Shown: piece after piece, positions 23,156 through 34,556 of the stretch
Numbering within the stretch: position 1 is the first letter of the stretch
Layout: each line of letters starts with the position of its first letter
Assembly (NCBI RefSeq): GCF_035083965.1
Contig: NC_089724.1
Coordinates: 12,394,910 to 12,458,909 of the forward strand
DNA: 64,000 bases
Reading direction: 5' to 3'
DNA from: Branchiostoma lanceolatum
Taxonomy: Eukaryota; Chordata; Leptocardii; Amphioxiformes; Branchiostomatidae
Notes under the pieces: generated by a model
What the model was told of the DNA's origin: nothing
The model's database searches: none
What the model saw: the letters and a program-made list of their open reading frames with translations, nothing else
Translations under genes and position numbers: made by a program

Positions 23156-26100
23156 TACACAAGCAAGCAAGCAAGCAAGCAAGCACACACGCATGCACAC
23201 ACACGCACACTAACACACACAGCTTACCCAGGAGACATTATTTCTCCATCATGTCCGTGCAGCGCATCTCCGCAGTAGTCCTCATGCCCGGGCCCGAACT
23301 CGTGGTGGTTGCTTCCCTCCACCTTGTACTTGATCTTGAAGCCGGTGCTGGTAATGCTGGAGTCCGAGACCAGGTGTATCGTAACGTCATCGTGGAACAC
23401 GCCTTCCCCGGGATGTGAGGTACCGCACCAACGTCCTGAAGACATGTACAGAATTGATAAACATCTGTTACAGCGGCATTTGCATTTTGATTGAAATGAG
23501 TACACTAACAGTTATATATGCAATATACAGGATGTCCATGTGGCTTAACTGGTAGCAGCCTCACAGTCACGGTTCAGATCCTACTTCCAATTAGTTGGTA
23601 ACTGGGAGACCCTGGTTCAATCGTGGGTCGGGGACATCTACGTTAGGGCTGCAGTCGCTGCACCCGTCTTTCGGAAGGGATGTACATGTAAAATGGGGGT
23701 CACGTGTTCGAGGAGGTACATCGAGCTCCTCGAGTACGTTAAAGGGAAAGGGTCAGCAGCCGAACGAACAAACGAACGAATATGCAATATAACGTTACAT
23801 TGGTCAATACAGCGAAAGTTGACGAAAACTTTTTTGTACTGAAAACACCGCCGTCTTGATCGTTAAGCGCCCTACCACCCTGTGGGCGTACGTATGTGGT
23901 ACGAATTGGACTGACTCACCAAGAGAATTGGTCCCAGAAAATATCTCCATGTAATCATTTTCACAGGTTCCAAAGATAGGGTCTCCAGGTTGTAGACTGA
24001 AGTCCTGGAAAGATATGGTGATGACACCGCCATGGGCCTGGACGGTCCAGAAGCAGTCCAAGTTGTTATCGTACGGTGTCGGGTAGTCGGGAGTGTTGAA
24101 ATGGCCGCTGTCGTGGCTGAGGACTCCGCCACAGTCTGAAGTAGCAGAAAACAGTCATCTTCAGAGTGTGTTTCCGTCGGCCCAACAGGTGAAGTACGCA
24201 CACACACACACACACACACACACATGTATCACAGACTTACCCCCTCAGAAGCATAGAAGCTCTCTAACAGAACACAGTGATTATAGTGACTACAGTAGAA
24301 ACAGAAACACACACATACACAGATACACACACACATGTAGATGTTGAGTAGATAATGGCACTAGCTAGGAGAGCAAGGAATGAGGTCTTGACTCAGTGCT
24401 TGCCTGTGAGAAGTGATCTGGACAGACGGGTGTCTGTCTGGTGTATTGATACCAATCGGTTACAGATGTCAGACTGGTGTCTCTCCGGACCCCCAGCGGA
24501 TAGATCTTCCTATGGTTATTACTAAAACATCTTGCTACATAACACTGGTATCCCCTCAAACAGGATTCGTCTCGAATCCTTTAAAATATCTTATTACATG
24601 TACTAATAATAGGCACCAAGTATGATCTGAGTATAACGGTTGAACACAGAGAGGTCCGATACAGTAATATAAACAGAGATGGTAGGATAAACATTGCAAG
24701 ACCATAAACGGGCACGGGTGTGACAAGCAATTGACTTCTTCCGGATGATTACAAAGCCTCACAGACGGACTGCTGCTGCGATGATAGAGACAGAGGCGTC
24801 TGGGTACTTATTTCAAAGCACGAACATAAAACAACAAACATAAACAAGCAAACTTTGAACAGTACGAGCAAGTTCTACGTTACCGCAGCATGGTCAACGC
24901 AGTATCCGACATTACCCAGCTTCAGGGTGGTCGGCAAATATCAACTCATAATGTCACATCTAGCATAGACTGTCCCGTAGGCAAATCAGTTCTATCTAGG
25001 GAAGGCATCATGCAGTCTCAATACAAAACAATACAATATAGCGTCCACAAGGTGGATCCGTTTCCCGTAGGCTTACGAATAGTCCACCTGGCGGGTCCGT
25101 CACCCGTAGGCTCACGAACATACAAGAATACAAGACATCGTGCAATAATGGTACCTAGCTACAAGTAAACCACAAAAGTTCGAGATGTTGCACAAAGTTC
25201 AGTGGTCCGGCAGGATACGCGGAGAAGTACTTTTTCACAGTTCGGCTAGTTTTCACGGTAGAAGGTCACGCTGGTTATCACGGATGGGCAGCGACGGGTT
25301 CCGTCGTAGGGGTAGTCGGACTGGGTCGCGATCAAGTCGGCATGGTGGGTCAGGAAGACGGCAGCGTAGTCGGCAGGACAGCGCTCACGGGGTCTTGCGC
25401 ACGTGGTCGGCGGCGGGTGGCATCAGGACATCGGCGGCGTGCTCTGGTCTGAGCGACGGCGAGCAAGGAGTCCGGACGCCTGGGCACGTGGCAGACGTGG
25501 TCGGCTGGCAGGCTGGCTTGGTTAGATGGAGACACGTCGGGCGAGCTGGGTCGGTGTGGTACGGCGGCAGGCTGGTTAAGCGGACGGCGTGATAGCGTGG
25601 TAGGCCGAGGCTGGCTGTCGACGTGGCACGATGGCAGGCATAGCATCGCAGCACGGACGGATGCTTGGGTAGCCGCTGATCTCGCTACCGGGCGACTCGG
25701 GCGGCATGGTAGCTGGCCAAGGCTTGCGTCGAGGCGGGTCCGGCCGTTCGAAAACGGCAACCACCGCTATGCCACCAGTGTTGAGTAGATAAAGGCACTA
25801 GCTAGGAGAGCAAGGAATGAGGTCTTGACTCAGTGCTTGCCTGTGAGAAGTGATCTGGACAGACGGGTATCTGTCTGGTTTATTGATACCAATCGGTTAC
25901 AGATGTCAGACTGGTGTCTCTCCGGACCCCCAGCGGATAGATCTTCCTATGGTTATTACTAAAACATCTTGCTACATAACATAGATATCACACACATGAC
26001 ACAAACAAATGTAAAGCTTAAAAAGTTGGTTAAAGCAAGGAGGTCCTTGGTAAAAGTAAGTAGAAGAAAAGAAAGCTGCCACATATAAACAGAAAAATAC

Positions 26101-27425
26101 ATTCGCACAGCTAGATAAAAACGTCTTCGATTTACTGAAAAAAATAAGCGTTAACTTACGTTTACCACATTGTGCCGAGTTCCCCACATAGACTGGGTCC
26201 AGGGAGCACCAGCCGCCGTCCCCGTTATGGTCCGCGCCCACACACGTGTCCCAGTCATGGTTGTCGTAGTTGAACGGATAGATACACTCCTCTGCCACCA
26301 AGGATGGAAACCGAAGGTTCAGTCATATCAAATATTCTTCAATCAATTCACAAGAGGAGAGGGATCTTCAAAGAACTCTTCGTTCGTATCAATGAACAAA
26401 ATCTTAATTCAATCTACAGCACTGGATTACAATATGAAAATATCAGACTTTCAGATTCGCAATATTTCATCAGTGATGGAAAATAATGAATGAAATCTTG
26501 TATAGTTTTGTATTGTATTGTATAGTTGTCTATTAAAGCTTCATCAACATGACGAATGTAGAGAGACTTATCAATGGCGACTTGCACCCTAGCAAAAGAA
26601 TAGACAGAAGAAAGCTAACCCTCGCCACATTCCTTCCAGTTGCCCACGTACACGGCGTCCAGTGAACACCACAGGGCGCCCAAGTCATTCCGTATGCAGC
26701 CGGTGTACGTCACGTTCTCATATTCAAACGGGAAATGGCACGCTTCTATATGTGAAAAATACACGAACAAGACATACATGACTGATATGAATTGTGAACA
26801 AACCAGTCGAAGGAAGATGCAATGCATGTTGTTCTAGGAAGAACCGAGTGACAACTTTTAGTCAAGTGCTGTTAAACAATGTCTGTACGCTTTTATGGTG
26901 AGACCCTGGGTCTCACTATCACCCATATGTCGATTGCAAAGTTTTTTAAACTGAGAAATAAAGTGAAGACGACGTACGTACCTGGCTTGTCGCCGTCGGT
27001 AACCACTGAGAAAGGACATGAAAACACGGTTTCAAACATCAATTGTTATGATAGAGGTGAATTGGGACATTATACACTATGCTTTCTGATAGACGACGAC
27101 CCCTAGGCCCCACACCACCCCACCCCCAACACACACACACATTTTCCTGAATGTTTACAGTTTACTCCTGTTCGGTTCAGCTTTACTCAAATGGGAAGAT
27201 ATCGATGTCACATATTGAATCAATGTTTTCAGGGGCCGTTTTCACCTACTTACACTTTTTCAAGGGATCGGAATGCTTCGGCTAACACTCGTCCATAAAA
27301 TTCGAAGAGAGAGAGGGATGAGAGAGGGAGAGAGAGAGCCTGAGAGATAAAGATAGATAGAGAGATAGAGAGAGATAAAGAGAGAGGGGGACTGGGATAG
27401 ATATATAGATAAATAGCGCGCGCGC

Positions 27426-27459
<34 letters not shown>

Positions 27460-27520
27460 CAGCTCATTTACCTTGAGCAGAAGCCGCTACTGTGAGCACA
27501 GCGAAGATGAACAGCATCAT
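22282..27520 (-). CDS. Secreted protein: signal peptide, two fibronectin type II domains, two CUB domains
   Basis: Exons on the minus strand: 27,472-27,520 (signal peptide, MMLFIFAVLTVAASAQ), 26,982-27,005 (linker VVTDGDKPG), 26,620-26,745 and 26,160-26,291 (one FN2 each), 23,920-24,135 plus 23,228-23,435 (CUB1, the latter running into the start of CUB2), and 22,851-23,014 plus 22,378-22,497 (rest of CUB2). Every junction keeps frame. CUB signatures are CGGVLSHDSGHF, DCFWTV, SFQDFSL, YMEIFSG for domain 1 and CGDALHG, SPGFPIAYENNVDCAW, YDYVEIFKG, RFCG for domain 2. A 14-nt final coding piece (22,282-22,295) after a 3' splice site gives GSRT and a stop, about 350 residues in all; this last exon is tentative. 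CUB and FN2 modules mediate extracellular binding; there is no protease domain. It is a paralogue of the three-FN2 gene on the same strand. Confidence 0.88.
23096..23150. repeat. (CA)n microsatellite in the CUB2 intron
   Basis: Nearly pure CA repeat followed by AAGC repeats (about 23,159-23,184). It occupies most of the intron between 23,015 and 23,227 and creates spurious valine/cysteine-rich frames on the minus strand. Confidence 0.95.
23528..23779 (+). mobile_element. tRNA-derived SINE with 12-bp target duplication
   Basis: The head has a pol III A box (TGTGGCTTAACTGGTAGCAG) and a B box (GGTTCAATC). The region around the B box seems partly duplicated (GGTTCAGATCC about 40 bp earlier). A body (CACCCGTCTTTCGGAAGGGA, then GAGGTACATCGAGCTCCTCG and AAAGGGAAAGGGTCAGC) leads to an ACGA-repeat tail. 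ATATGCAATATA flanks both ends (23,516-23,527 and 23,780-23,791). It sits in the intron inside CUB1, antisense to the gene. Confidence 0.9.
24198..24223. repeat. (CA)n microsatellite
   Basis: Short CA run in the intron upstream of CUB1; related CA-rich sequence continues near 24,303-24,334. Confidence 0.85.
24342..24544. repeat. Left LTR (203 bp)
   Basis: TGTTGAGTAGATAATGG ... GCTACATAACA. Three differences from the right LTR. Confidence 0.9.
25779..25981. repeat. Right LTR (203 bp)
   Basis: TGTTGAGTAGATAAAGG ... GCTACATAACA, same length as the left LTR. Confidence 0.9.
27305..27452. repeat. (AG)n-rich microsatellite
   Basis: Interrupted GAGA repeat with ATAG variants in the first intron of the FN2-CUB gene. 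It creates a spurious serine/leucine-rich minus-strand frame. Confidence 0.9.
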
Positions 27521-27570
27521 ATCTGGTACCGCCTGTAAAAGGTTCTGAATGTTGGATGCTGTGTGACTCT

Positions 27571-27579
27571 TTTTATATA
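27571..27579 (-). promoter_or_regulatory. TATA box of the FN2-CUB gene
   Basis: TATATAAAA on the minus strand, about 50 nt upstream of the ATG at 27,520. This implies a very short 5' untranslated region. Confidence 0.7.
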
Positions 27580-28448
27580 CAATGTGTAGGGGTATACTAC
27601 TGCTGCTCGTGCCATCATGTTAGATGTACACAGGAAGGGCCTTGGATTGATTTGAGGGGTGCTAATTTTGAACATAAACAAAATACGAAAGAAATGTCAA
27701 GACCTTAAACGGATCTTACTGATAAAGATAACTTTTTACTGACGAAGTGTCGTCCTATTTTCCTAAATTTGTATGTTCCTTTGGGCATCAGTTGTCGGAG
27801 ACATTTTAAGAAATATGTTGACCCCTCCCATCGTCATTTCCACATTTCAAGGATAACGAGTAGTCAGTTACTTTATGTCTTTGTTTTAACAGACTTTAAT
27901 TGGTGTCGGAAGTTTCCAAGTGCCAGTTCGTCTACCTTTCATCGATTTTATGTGGGAGGCTGACAGGTGTACAAGACGACGTAACTAGCATATCCCGTTT
28001 GCCGGGTTCACACTCCCTGTAGGAAAACAAAATTATTATTTTTGTCTCGATACAAGTATGGCCTTCAACCTCCGGTTCGTCGTGACAGAAATAGACACAG
28101 TGGAGGTGTTGTCGTATGTTTTACAACGATTGTATCTCAATTGGATTATTTATAATTGACGTGCCGTCCTTGACATGTACTTAAATGTCACTGACGAACT
28201 TCGGAGAGGTGCTTATTATCGACCATTTGATTCGAAAACACACACACACAGATAAAGGCAGGCCCAACAATCAACTAAGGTCGGTTTAAGAAGTTAAACC
28301 TCTTTAAACCAACTTGGGAGGCTATTGGATCTCTTAATGAAGTATCTGCCTGGAGCTTACAGGCATGTCATGATATACGCATGTAGTTGGTAAGAATTAG
28401 CTTTCGAAAAGAATCCCTTAAATACTCAATAATCTCTTCCATTCATTA
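27580..28448. other. Intergenic between divergent genes, no gene
   Basis: About 1.35 kb separates the FN2-CUB promoter (minus) from the fibrinogen-like gene promoter (plus). Apart from a short CA run near 28,240 and the TIR element at 28,449-28,705, nothing is recognised. The two genes could share regulation. Confidence 0.45.
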
Positions 28449-28705
28449 AGCCGGCGTCACACAACACCGGACGAGTCTGCGAGCTCTAAAGGGACATTTT
28501 TGGTAGCAATACGGCCGGAGTCCTCTAGATCACTGCGCGATATTTAGCATTCGGCTGACGTTCGCAGGTCACCGAGACCCGTCCATTATGACAGGGTAAA
28601 TTTTCAGGGGAAACATTCGCTCGATTCTCTGGCGATTTTGAAATTCAATGAACTTCTGGCGATCAACGAATTCGACAGAAGGTCGTTGACAGCGGGACGC
28701 CAGCT
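28449..28705. mobile_element. AGCC...GTCACA TIR element, copy 2
   Basis: The left end AGCCGGCGTCACAC and the right end GGGACGCCAGCT are imperfect inverse copies. TTA flanks both sides (28,446-28,448 and 28,706-28,708), a 3-bp duplication. Interior phrases (GGCGATTTTGAAATTC, GAACTTCTGGCGATC) match the copy at 16,454-16,805. Confidence 0.7.
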
Positions 28706-28924
28706 TTAACTTAAATACCTTTGACATTTCTTAAATGTGACGTATTCTGTCAGCAATACGTGTACGGTTGCTCTTAAGTCTGCCCGTGAACAGAAGCCAA
28801 TCTTGCGCCATATCAATTTTCTCTACTGCGTGGTCTTGACAAGTTTGATAAGTTCCTGATGTGGTTTTCGTGGAAAGTGCTGACGCTACGTGTTCAGACT
28901 GGCTTACGTGCTTACGATCATGGC

Positions 28925-28930
28925 TATATA
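28925..28930 (+). promoter_or_regulatory. TATA box of the fibrinogen-like gene
   Basis: GGCTATATAGTC about 40-45 nt upstream of the first in-frame ATG (28,970). Initiation about 30 nt downstream would leave a very short leader before 28,970 or a slightly longer one before 28,997 or 29,009. Confidence 0.65.
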
Positions 28931-28969
28931 GTCACTGACTACCTTGTTGGAAATCGGGACTATAGCTGA

Positions 28970-31900
28970 ATGCCAATAACAGCACACTTTGGTACTATGG
29001 TTGGAATCATGTCGATGTGTCGTTCGTCTTGCAAATCTCTTGCGCTTTTCGCATTACACCTAATCTTACGTTTAACTCTTGCTGAAGATGCGGGCACCTC
29101 ATCGACAACTTGTAACGGCTCCCCCGGCCCAGCACCAGACACCCAAGGCTGCAGCGTCACCGGGAACTTTGTCTTTCACAGTGGGAACTGTGCGGACAAG
29201 AGCGAGCTGAAGGAGATCAAGACAAGGCTTCAGGAACTTTCGGGTAAGATTTTGGTACACTTCTAAGGTACTAGTAATATTGTTGTACTACTATTATTGG
29301 ACATTTTAAGCTTTGGTTAACGGAAGGGACAGGGGCAACGAGGCCAACCATAAGAGGACGGGGGCAGGGAGGAGGCTTTCAGTGACAATAATGGCGACAC
29401 AGGGTAGTTACTGCTCAAAGCAATCGAGATGACATAGTTTTTCTATTACATTGCATCTTCTCGGCATATTAGTCTGAATAGGGACACGTTTGAAGGTTGA
29501 TTCGCGACTTTTATCTATAGATGAAGGTATCATATAAAGGGCAATGATATCACGGCCAATCTTACTCCAGCGGATACTTAGCATTTCCCCCTCGCAGCAG
29601 AATGTGGTCTATGTTATACCTGCTCCGACTTGCCATGGGGCCATGGAATATTGTTTTGGTCGCTTATAACCGACAGGGTTCTGGCAAGCCTCTCTCGCCG
29701 CACAGCTGATCCCAATTTGAGAAACATATCATGTTTGCAATGAACTATTACTGAAGGTCAATGTTTATCTTATTCTCGTTGGCACAAACAGAGTTCAGGG
29801 TCCCGGATGTGGAAGGGAAAACTTGCATCTCTGAACAGGCCGGCGCGCTGAGGTACAACAGAGCCACCACACAGCTCCAGGTTTGCGACGGAAAGGTGCC
29901 CTCTCATTCCTCCCCAAACTCTGTACTTCTGTTAACGTTATGGCTTTAACAGCTTGGTCAAATTGCATAGACAAAGCTAAGCTGTCCTTGCTACTTAAGC
30001 TAGTTACAATGGGCAGAAATGATTTACTAATGTGCTGTCATTCTTTATTTAACGTTACATACGCTACAAAACCAACAGCTCCATTCATCCTTCGTTCATC
30101 ACATCTTATACACGATGAATGATACTCAGATTCAGACTTTATTTTCCAATGACATAGCAGGTAGATCAATAAAATCAATATTGCCGGAGGATTACGTCAT
30201 TGATTACAGCATTGTTGACGACTTCACTCGGCTTCATACGTGTTTGCTTATGCAAATAGTTTCACAAACGATTTAATGGTATCATTTGCACACTTCATTG
30301 AAGAAGAATAATTTCTTCACATTGAAATTATGTTTTCTAACTAAATTATACATGTAAATAAAGGCGGTTTTATTGCTGCTTTCCTCCCCACGGTGCAAAA
30401 GCAATGTATGGAAGATTCTGATTATAGTGTGCTCAAGTCAAGCTAAAGTCCAACGATCGGTTAAAGACGTTCCCATTGATGTTATTTGTAGAGCTGGCAA
30501 AATGCTGCAGGAGAGGCCGTCTCAAGGAGAGGGGGATCTGAGGGAAACCCTGCGATGTCCTGCCGTGAGATCTTCACGTCTGGGTTCTATAGAAGTGGGC
30601 TCTACTGGATACGGCTCTCTGCACGGGACGAGGGGGCAGTACAGGTATCATGGCAGATGTACAGATGACATGAAACTCTTGCTTTATGCTCTTAATAATA
30701 TCAGAATATGTATATCCTTATACTTCCAGGTGTTTCCTCAGCATAGCACTCCAGCAGAACCACATAAAACATTATTCGTGGCTCTTTTACAGGTTTGGTG
30801 CGAAATGGGTTTCAAAGATGGCGGCTGGCTCAGGGTCTTTAACATGATGGCCAAGGGAGCCACTAAAGACGAAGCTGCTGCCATGTACAACATCATCAAA
30901 GGGTAAGAAAAAAATGCTGATTTTGACCCCGACACTAAACAGGTCTGCCGAGTCCCTCAACCTCACAATATGGATACTGCTGATTAGATTTCAAATTTTA
31001 TTCTTAGGTGTGTATTATGTACACATCCAGTAAAAGCACCCAGGAAGGGCAAGAAATATCTGTAGTACTCATTTCATCGTGTAGACTTGACGAAATCAAC
31101 AGCAAATATCATAACAGCCGAGCCCTGCAGTTCAACCCAAGCCACAATACCCCACACACTACCGAAAATGTAACTTTCTCGGCGAAGAAATTTTAATTTT
31201 AAAAAAGCTGCCATCTTATTTTCAGGAACGGACCGATCCAGGCAGTTCTCCCTAACACCACCAGCGGCGCTATTTACACCCAGGGTCTGGACCTGGGGAT
31301 GTACCATGAGGTAAGGACCAATCAAAGTTACCTGAGTAAACAGGCTTTTAACATCTGCTAACTTACTTTTTACTTTTCCCCAAAAAGACAATGGTGGGGA
31401 TATTATCACTTCACAGCATCTCATCATCCGTCAACAAACAAACAAACAAACAAACAAACAAACAAACAAACAAACAAGCAAACACAACATAAATGCTGTA
31501 CCCTGCAGGTTGTGTACGGTTGGGCGAAGTCGTCTGATGACGTGGTGTCGCACTACGGCTACTACCGTGACGACCTGGGCCTGAAGGGACATTGTTACAT
31601 CGACGGCTACTGTGGGGACAACACGGTGGTGGCTACCATGACCAGTAGCGTCACAAGAGAGAAGAAAGAGATCAAGGTGATGATAGCATCGTGTTTGGGG
31701 AGAGTTTGCTCCGTATGTTAAGTGGAGGAGGTGGTGTACGTTTACCATCTCTGGAAAGTCTGGCTTATTTGAACTGTTCAAGAAGTGGGTTTTCTCAACT
31801 TGTACTCTGTTGGTCTGATCACAGAACATGATAAAGCTATTTTTCTTGATTCAACGTCTACTGAAAATCTATGTCATGAACGTCCATGTTTGTTTATGGG

Positions 31901-32330
31901 AAAATGTTACTTTCTTCCCTTTTACAGTACAAGAGCCTGTCAAATTCAAAACCATCATAAAAGTGTCATAGAACACAATTAAAGTGATACTACTATGTAG
32001 CGAGGAAAATGTTTTACTGGAGAAGGCTTCTTTCAGATATCAGGTGTCTCTAAAGTTTTAGGTACATTCTTGTGCAGCATTCACTGCCTACATGCACCAC
32101 AGCACCAAAATGTACTTTATCTATTGTTTCTTTAGACTGGAAGTGACCCCACGTACCCTCACGTGGGGCTGGGCTGGTCGACCCAGCAGATCACGTGGGG
32201 TTACGACCTGAACACATCTCCTCACGGCCACTGGGCGAACTGGTACACCAGCTCCTGCTGTTTGACCGGAAATACCGCCGACATCCGGGATGCTGGGAGC
32301 AACTGGCGCTACTCCATCCTCATCCGCTAG
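28970..32330 (+). CDS. Secreted protein with a fibrinogen-domain-like start and an unfamiliar C-terminal half
   Basis: Seven exons keep frame: 28,970-29,243, 29,792-29,895, 30,492-30,644, 30,793-30,902, 31,226-31,310, 31,509-31,676 and 32,136-32,330. They give up to 362 residues. The true ATG may be 28,997 or 29,009, which put a hydrophobic signal peptide (LALFALHLILRLTLA) nearer the N-terminus. Exon 2 carries CISEQAGALRYNRATTQLQV then CDGKSWQN, a short module seen before extracellular domains. Exons 3-4 read SCREIFTSGFYRSGLYWI and AVQVWCEMGFKDGGWLRVF, which is how fibrinogen-related domains begin. The remainder (DGYCGDN, HVGLGW, SPHGHWANWYTSSCC, WRYSILIR) does not follow the classical fibrinogen fold sequence and I do not recognise it. 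Extracellular location is inferred. The exon 2 donor (GTGCCC) and exon 3 donor (GTATCA) are weak but give the only consistent frame. Confidence 0.85.
31433..31482. repeat. (AAAC)n microsatellite
   Basis: About twelve tandem AACA repeats just upstream of the exon at 31,509. Confidence 0.95.
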
Positions 32331-33689
32331 AGAAAGGAAATGTGAGGACGTCATCATCAGGACATCATCACCATCGTGATGTAGGCCAGGACAACATAAA
32401 ACAGTTCACCAATGTTATACCAAAGGCAACGATATTGTTTATCATGACTAAGTAGCAATGTGTCCCATCATTTTCTAGCTATATAACACTATATGCGACG
32501 GACTAGTGTAACAGAACAGAGCTTCACGTCTCGGTATTTTCAGCTTCAAGCAGTTGCAGTGCGCTAGTGATCTGGTAGACGGCGTAGCAAACTATACCTG
32601 TTCGTGCGACTGCTTGTTGTGACATAAACCTATCGTATGTACAGAATGTTGTCATTATCATCAAAGCGTATTTTCTTATATCAAAGACAGAAACATGAAA
32701 AACATCTGTCGTCAGTATCAGCATTTCAGATTCTTCCCTTTCATTTCAAATTTCAAACTCTTTGAAAGATCGAACAGATATTTTGCTTATTCTACGAAGA
32801 GACATAATTCCAGCAATTTGTACTTAAAAGTCATATGATTTATGTCAGCAAGTTTGATTATAATTCTTGGGGGCATTTTTGTTGCCTTTGACTTACCTCT
32901 TGAATTGGAACGTTTGCATAAGTGTTCTTCATGGTTCAACTTAGCCAGTGTCTCTTATTTCTGAGTTGAAATAACCGTTCATTATACGTAATCATAAGCC
33001 AGTCCAAAGAGTTGTTCCTGGACTTTTTAAATGGTATGGATTCGGCCAGCTGTTATCCTTCCAGAGGCGTGGTAGTACATACGTGTTTCTCGGCAGAGGT
33101 CATAAGCGGTCAAAAACATGTACAAGAAAAAGACTGGTAAACGCTGGGGATATAAACTCATGCAGTCACGTTTGGGATCATATTCTAAGTCACACAGTGC
33201 AGCAGCGACACCTAACTGCAGTGTGAAATAAAACCAGTCAAGATCGCCATGATATGAAGAAAGGTGACAGGCAGTCACCGAAATGTAGGCTTCGGTTAAA
33301 ACACTTCATTCTGTGTATAGAACGTTGTTATCCGCTGGTTAGCGTCCATAAATCACATCAGGCAATGGCACCTCGTACTGATCGAAGTGAAAGCCCCCGG
33401 AAATCCAGGGTAACATCAAAGTAACCACAGATAAATGAATCAAGCACTTTGACGTCATCAAGGTAAATGAACAAATATCCATGTTTTATGTGCAACTTCA
33501 AAAATACATATGACGCGGACTGTTTCCTTTCATTTAAAGCAAGAGGAAGTGTCAGTAAGCATGTAGCCCTCACAATTACATCTCAGGAGAAGAATTTTAC
33601 CAAAGGTCTCCTCAGTTACAGGGATGATAGACATGGTATGCAGAATTTCCGAACGGTCTGCGTCATTTGGAACAGAGGTTATGACTAGT
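32331..33689. other. 3' region of the fibrinogen-like gene and intergenic DNA
   Basis: No gene recognised. The gene's 3' end is unclear; ATAAAA near 32,394 is the nearest weak polyadenylation-like signal. Short open frames on either strand have no domain. Confidence 0.4.
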
Positions 33690-33967
33690 GGGCTGATAAC
33701 ACTAGACGGCGATCGCTGAGTGATCATTTAGTGACCAAAATTGTATTTGTGTGACCCTTAATTCATAATTGTATTTAAATTAAAATTTAAATTATAATTG
33801 TAACATGATACACGATATAAAAGTGTGGTTAAAAGTACAAAAGAAAATTACAAAGCGTGAAACGATCCGTTCACTCTCTATCTAGATCTGTGAAATCCGT
33901 TGTTTGGTCAAATGTTTGGTCGCCCAACGATCGCTCAGGGGTCGCAGCCTCTGGTGGAAAGGGGGTG
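33690..33967. mobile_element. CACTAGACGG TIR element, eroded copy
   Basis: ACTAGACGGCGATCGCTGAG on the left faces CGATCGCTCAGGGGTCGCAG and CTCTGGTGGAAAGGGGG on the right. The same ends occur at 59,870-60,060. The left terminal bases (CCCCTTTCC) are lost here. An AT-rich interior has a TTTAAATT palindrome run. Non-autonomous. Confidence 0.6.
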
Positions 33968-34556
33968 TAACATATATACGTCCATAAACGAAGGCAATCA
34001 TAACGTTTTCCCGTGGCTATTCCACGAAATATATTCGTTTTGAAAGGTGTGCTCCAGGCAAGGCCTCGGAATTTTATCTCATGTTAGTCGAGTCCTTGGT
34101 AGCGTCTCCTGATTGCACCTACTACTTCATTAAGCAGATTTAGATCGAAGCGGGCCGCTTGAGAGGCTGGGGCTTGAAGTGTATTGAGTGGGTAGTTATC
34201 GGACTTTGTGCAATTAAGCTACCTGCTCGACCTAAAATAAAACAAAAGCCAATATGGTGCTAAGAACAGACTACATAATTATACATCGTGGTACAGCCAT
34301 GTTGCTGGTAAAGTTAGAGTCATCTCGGGGAACGGGCCCTCGTGATTATAGGCAACATTTCCATGGCCATGCCTTCAGAGAGTTAGCAATTACCTTGTAG
34401 GTGAGAAGTGAGAATATGAGGTGCAATCAAATTCTTGGTCCGAATCCTCGTTATTTGTATTGTTTGTATTAAGAGTAAAAGTCCAATATTCAAGGTAAAG
34501 GTTTGGTAACATATGTGTACCCTGCCGTTTTGGCAACCCTGTGCGAATGTATCAGA
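33968..34556. other. Intergenic, nothing recognised
   Basis: No domain, splice structure or repeat that I can assign. Confidence 0.4.

Larger units (their letters stand above)
24342..25981 (-). mobile_element. Compact LTR retroelement (TRIM-like) without gag-pol
   Basis: Two direct repeats of exactly 203 bp (24,342-24,544 and 25,779-25,981) differ at only three positions. Each starts TGTTGAGTAG and ends CATAACA (TG...CA). TAGA flanks the whole element (24,338-24,341 and 25,982-25,985) as a 4-bp target duplication. The orientation is probably minus: read that way, TGGTGGCATAGCGG next to one LTR could be a primer-binding site and TTTGAGGGGATA before the other a purine tract. The 1.23-kb interior is GC-rich from about 25,190 to 25,770 and open in several frames, but no gag, protease, reverse transcriptase or integrase motif is seen. 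It lies in the intron between the FN2 and CUB exons. Confidence 0.88.

Noticed and set aside
22831-23220. Valine/cysteine-rich extension upstream of the CUB2 exon
   Set aside because: It is translation of the (CA)n microsatellite in the intron. The frame-correct acceptor is at 23,015, giving GFPIAYENN.
25185-25760. Overlapping 135- and 136-codon frames on opposite strands
   Set aside because: Open only because of the GC-rich interior of the LTR element; no gag or other motif on either strand.
27282-27467. Serine/leucine-rich minus-strand frame
   Set aside because: Translation of the AG microsatellite.
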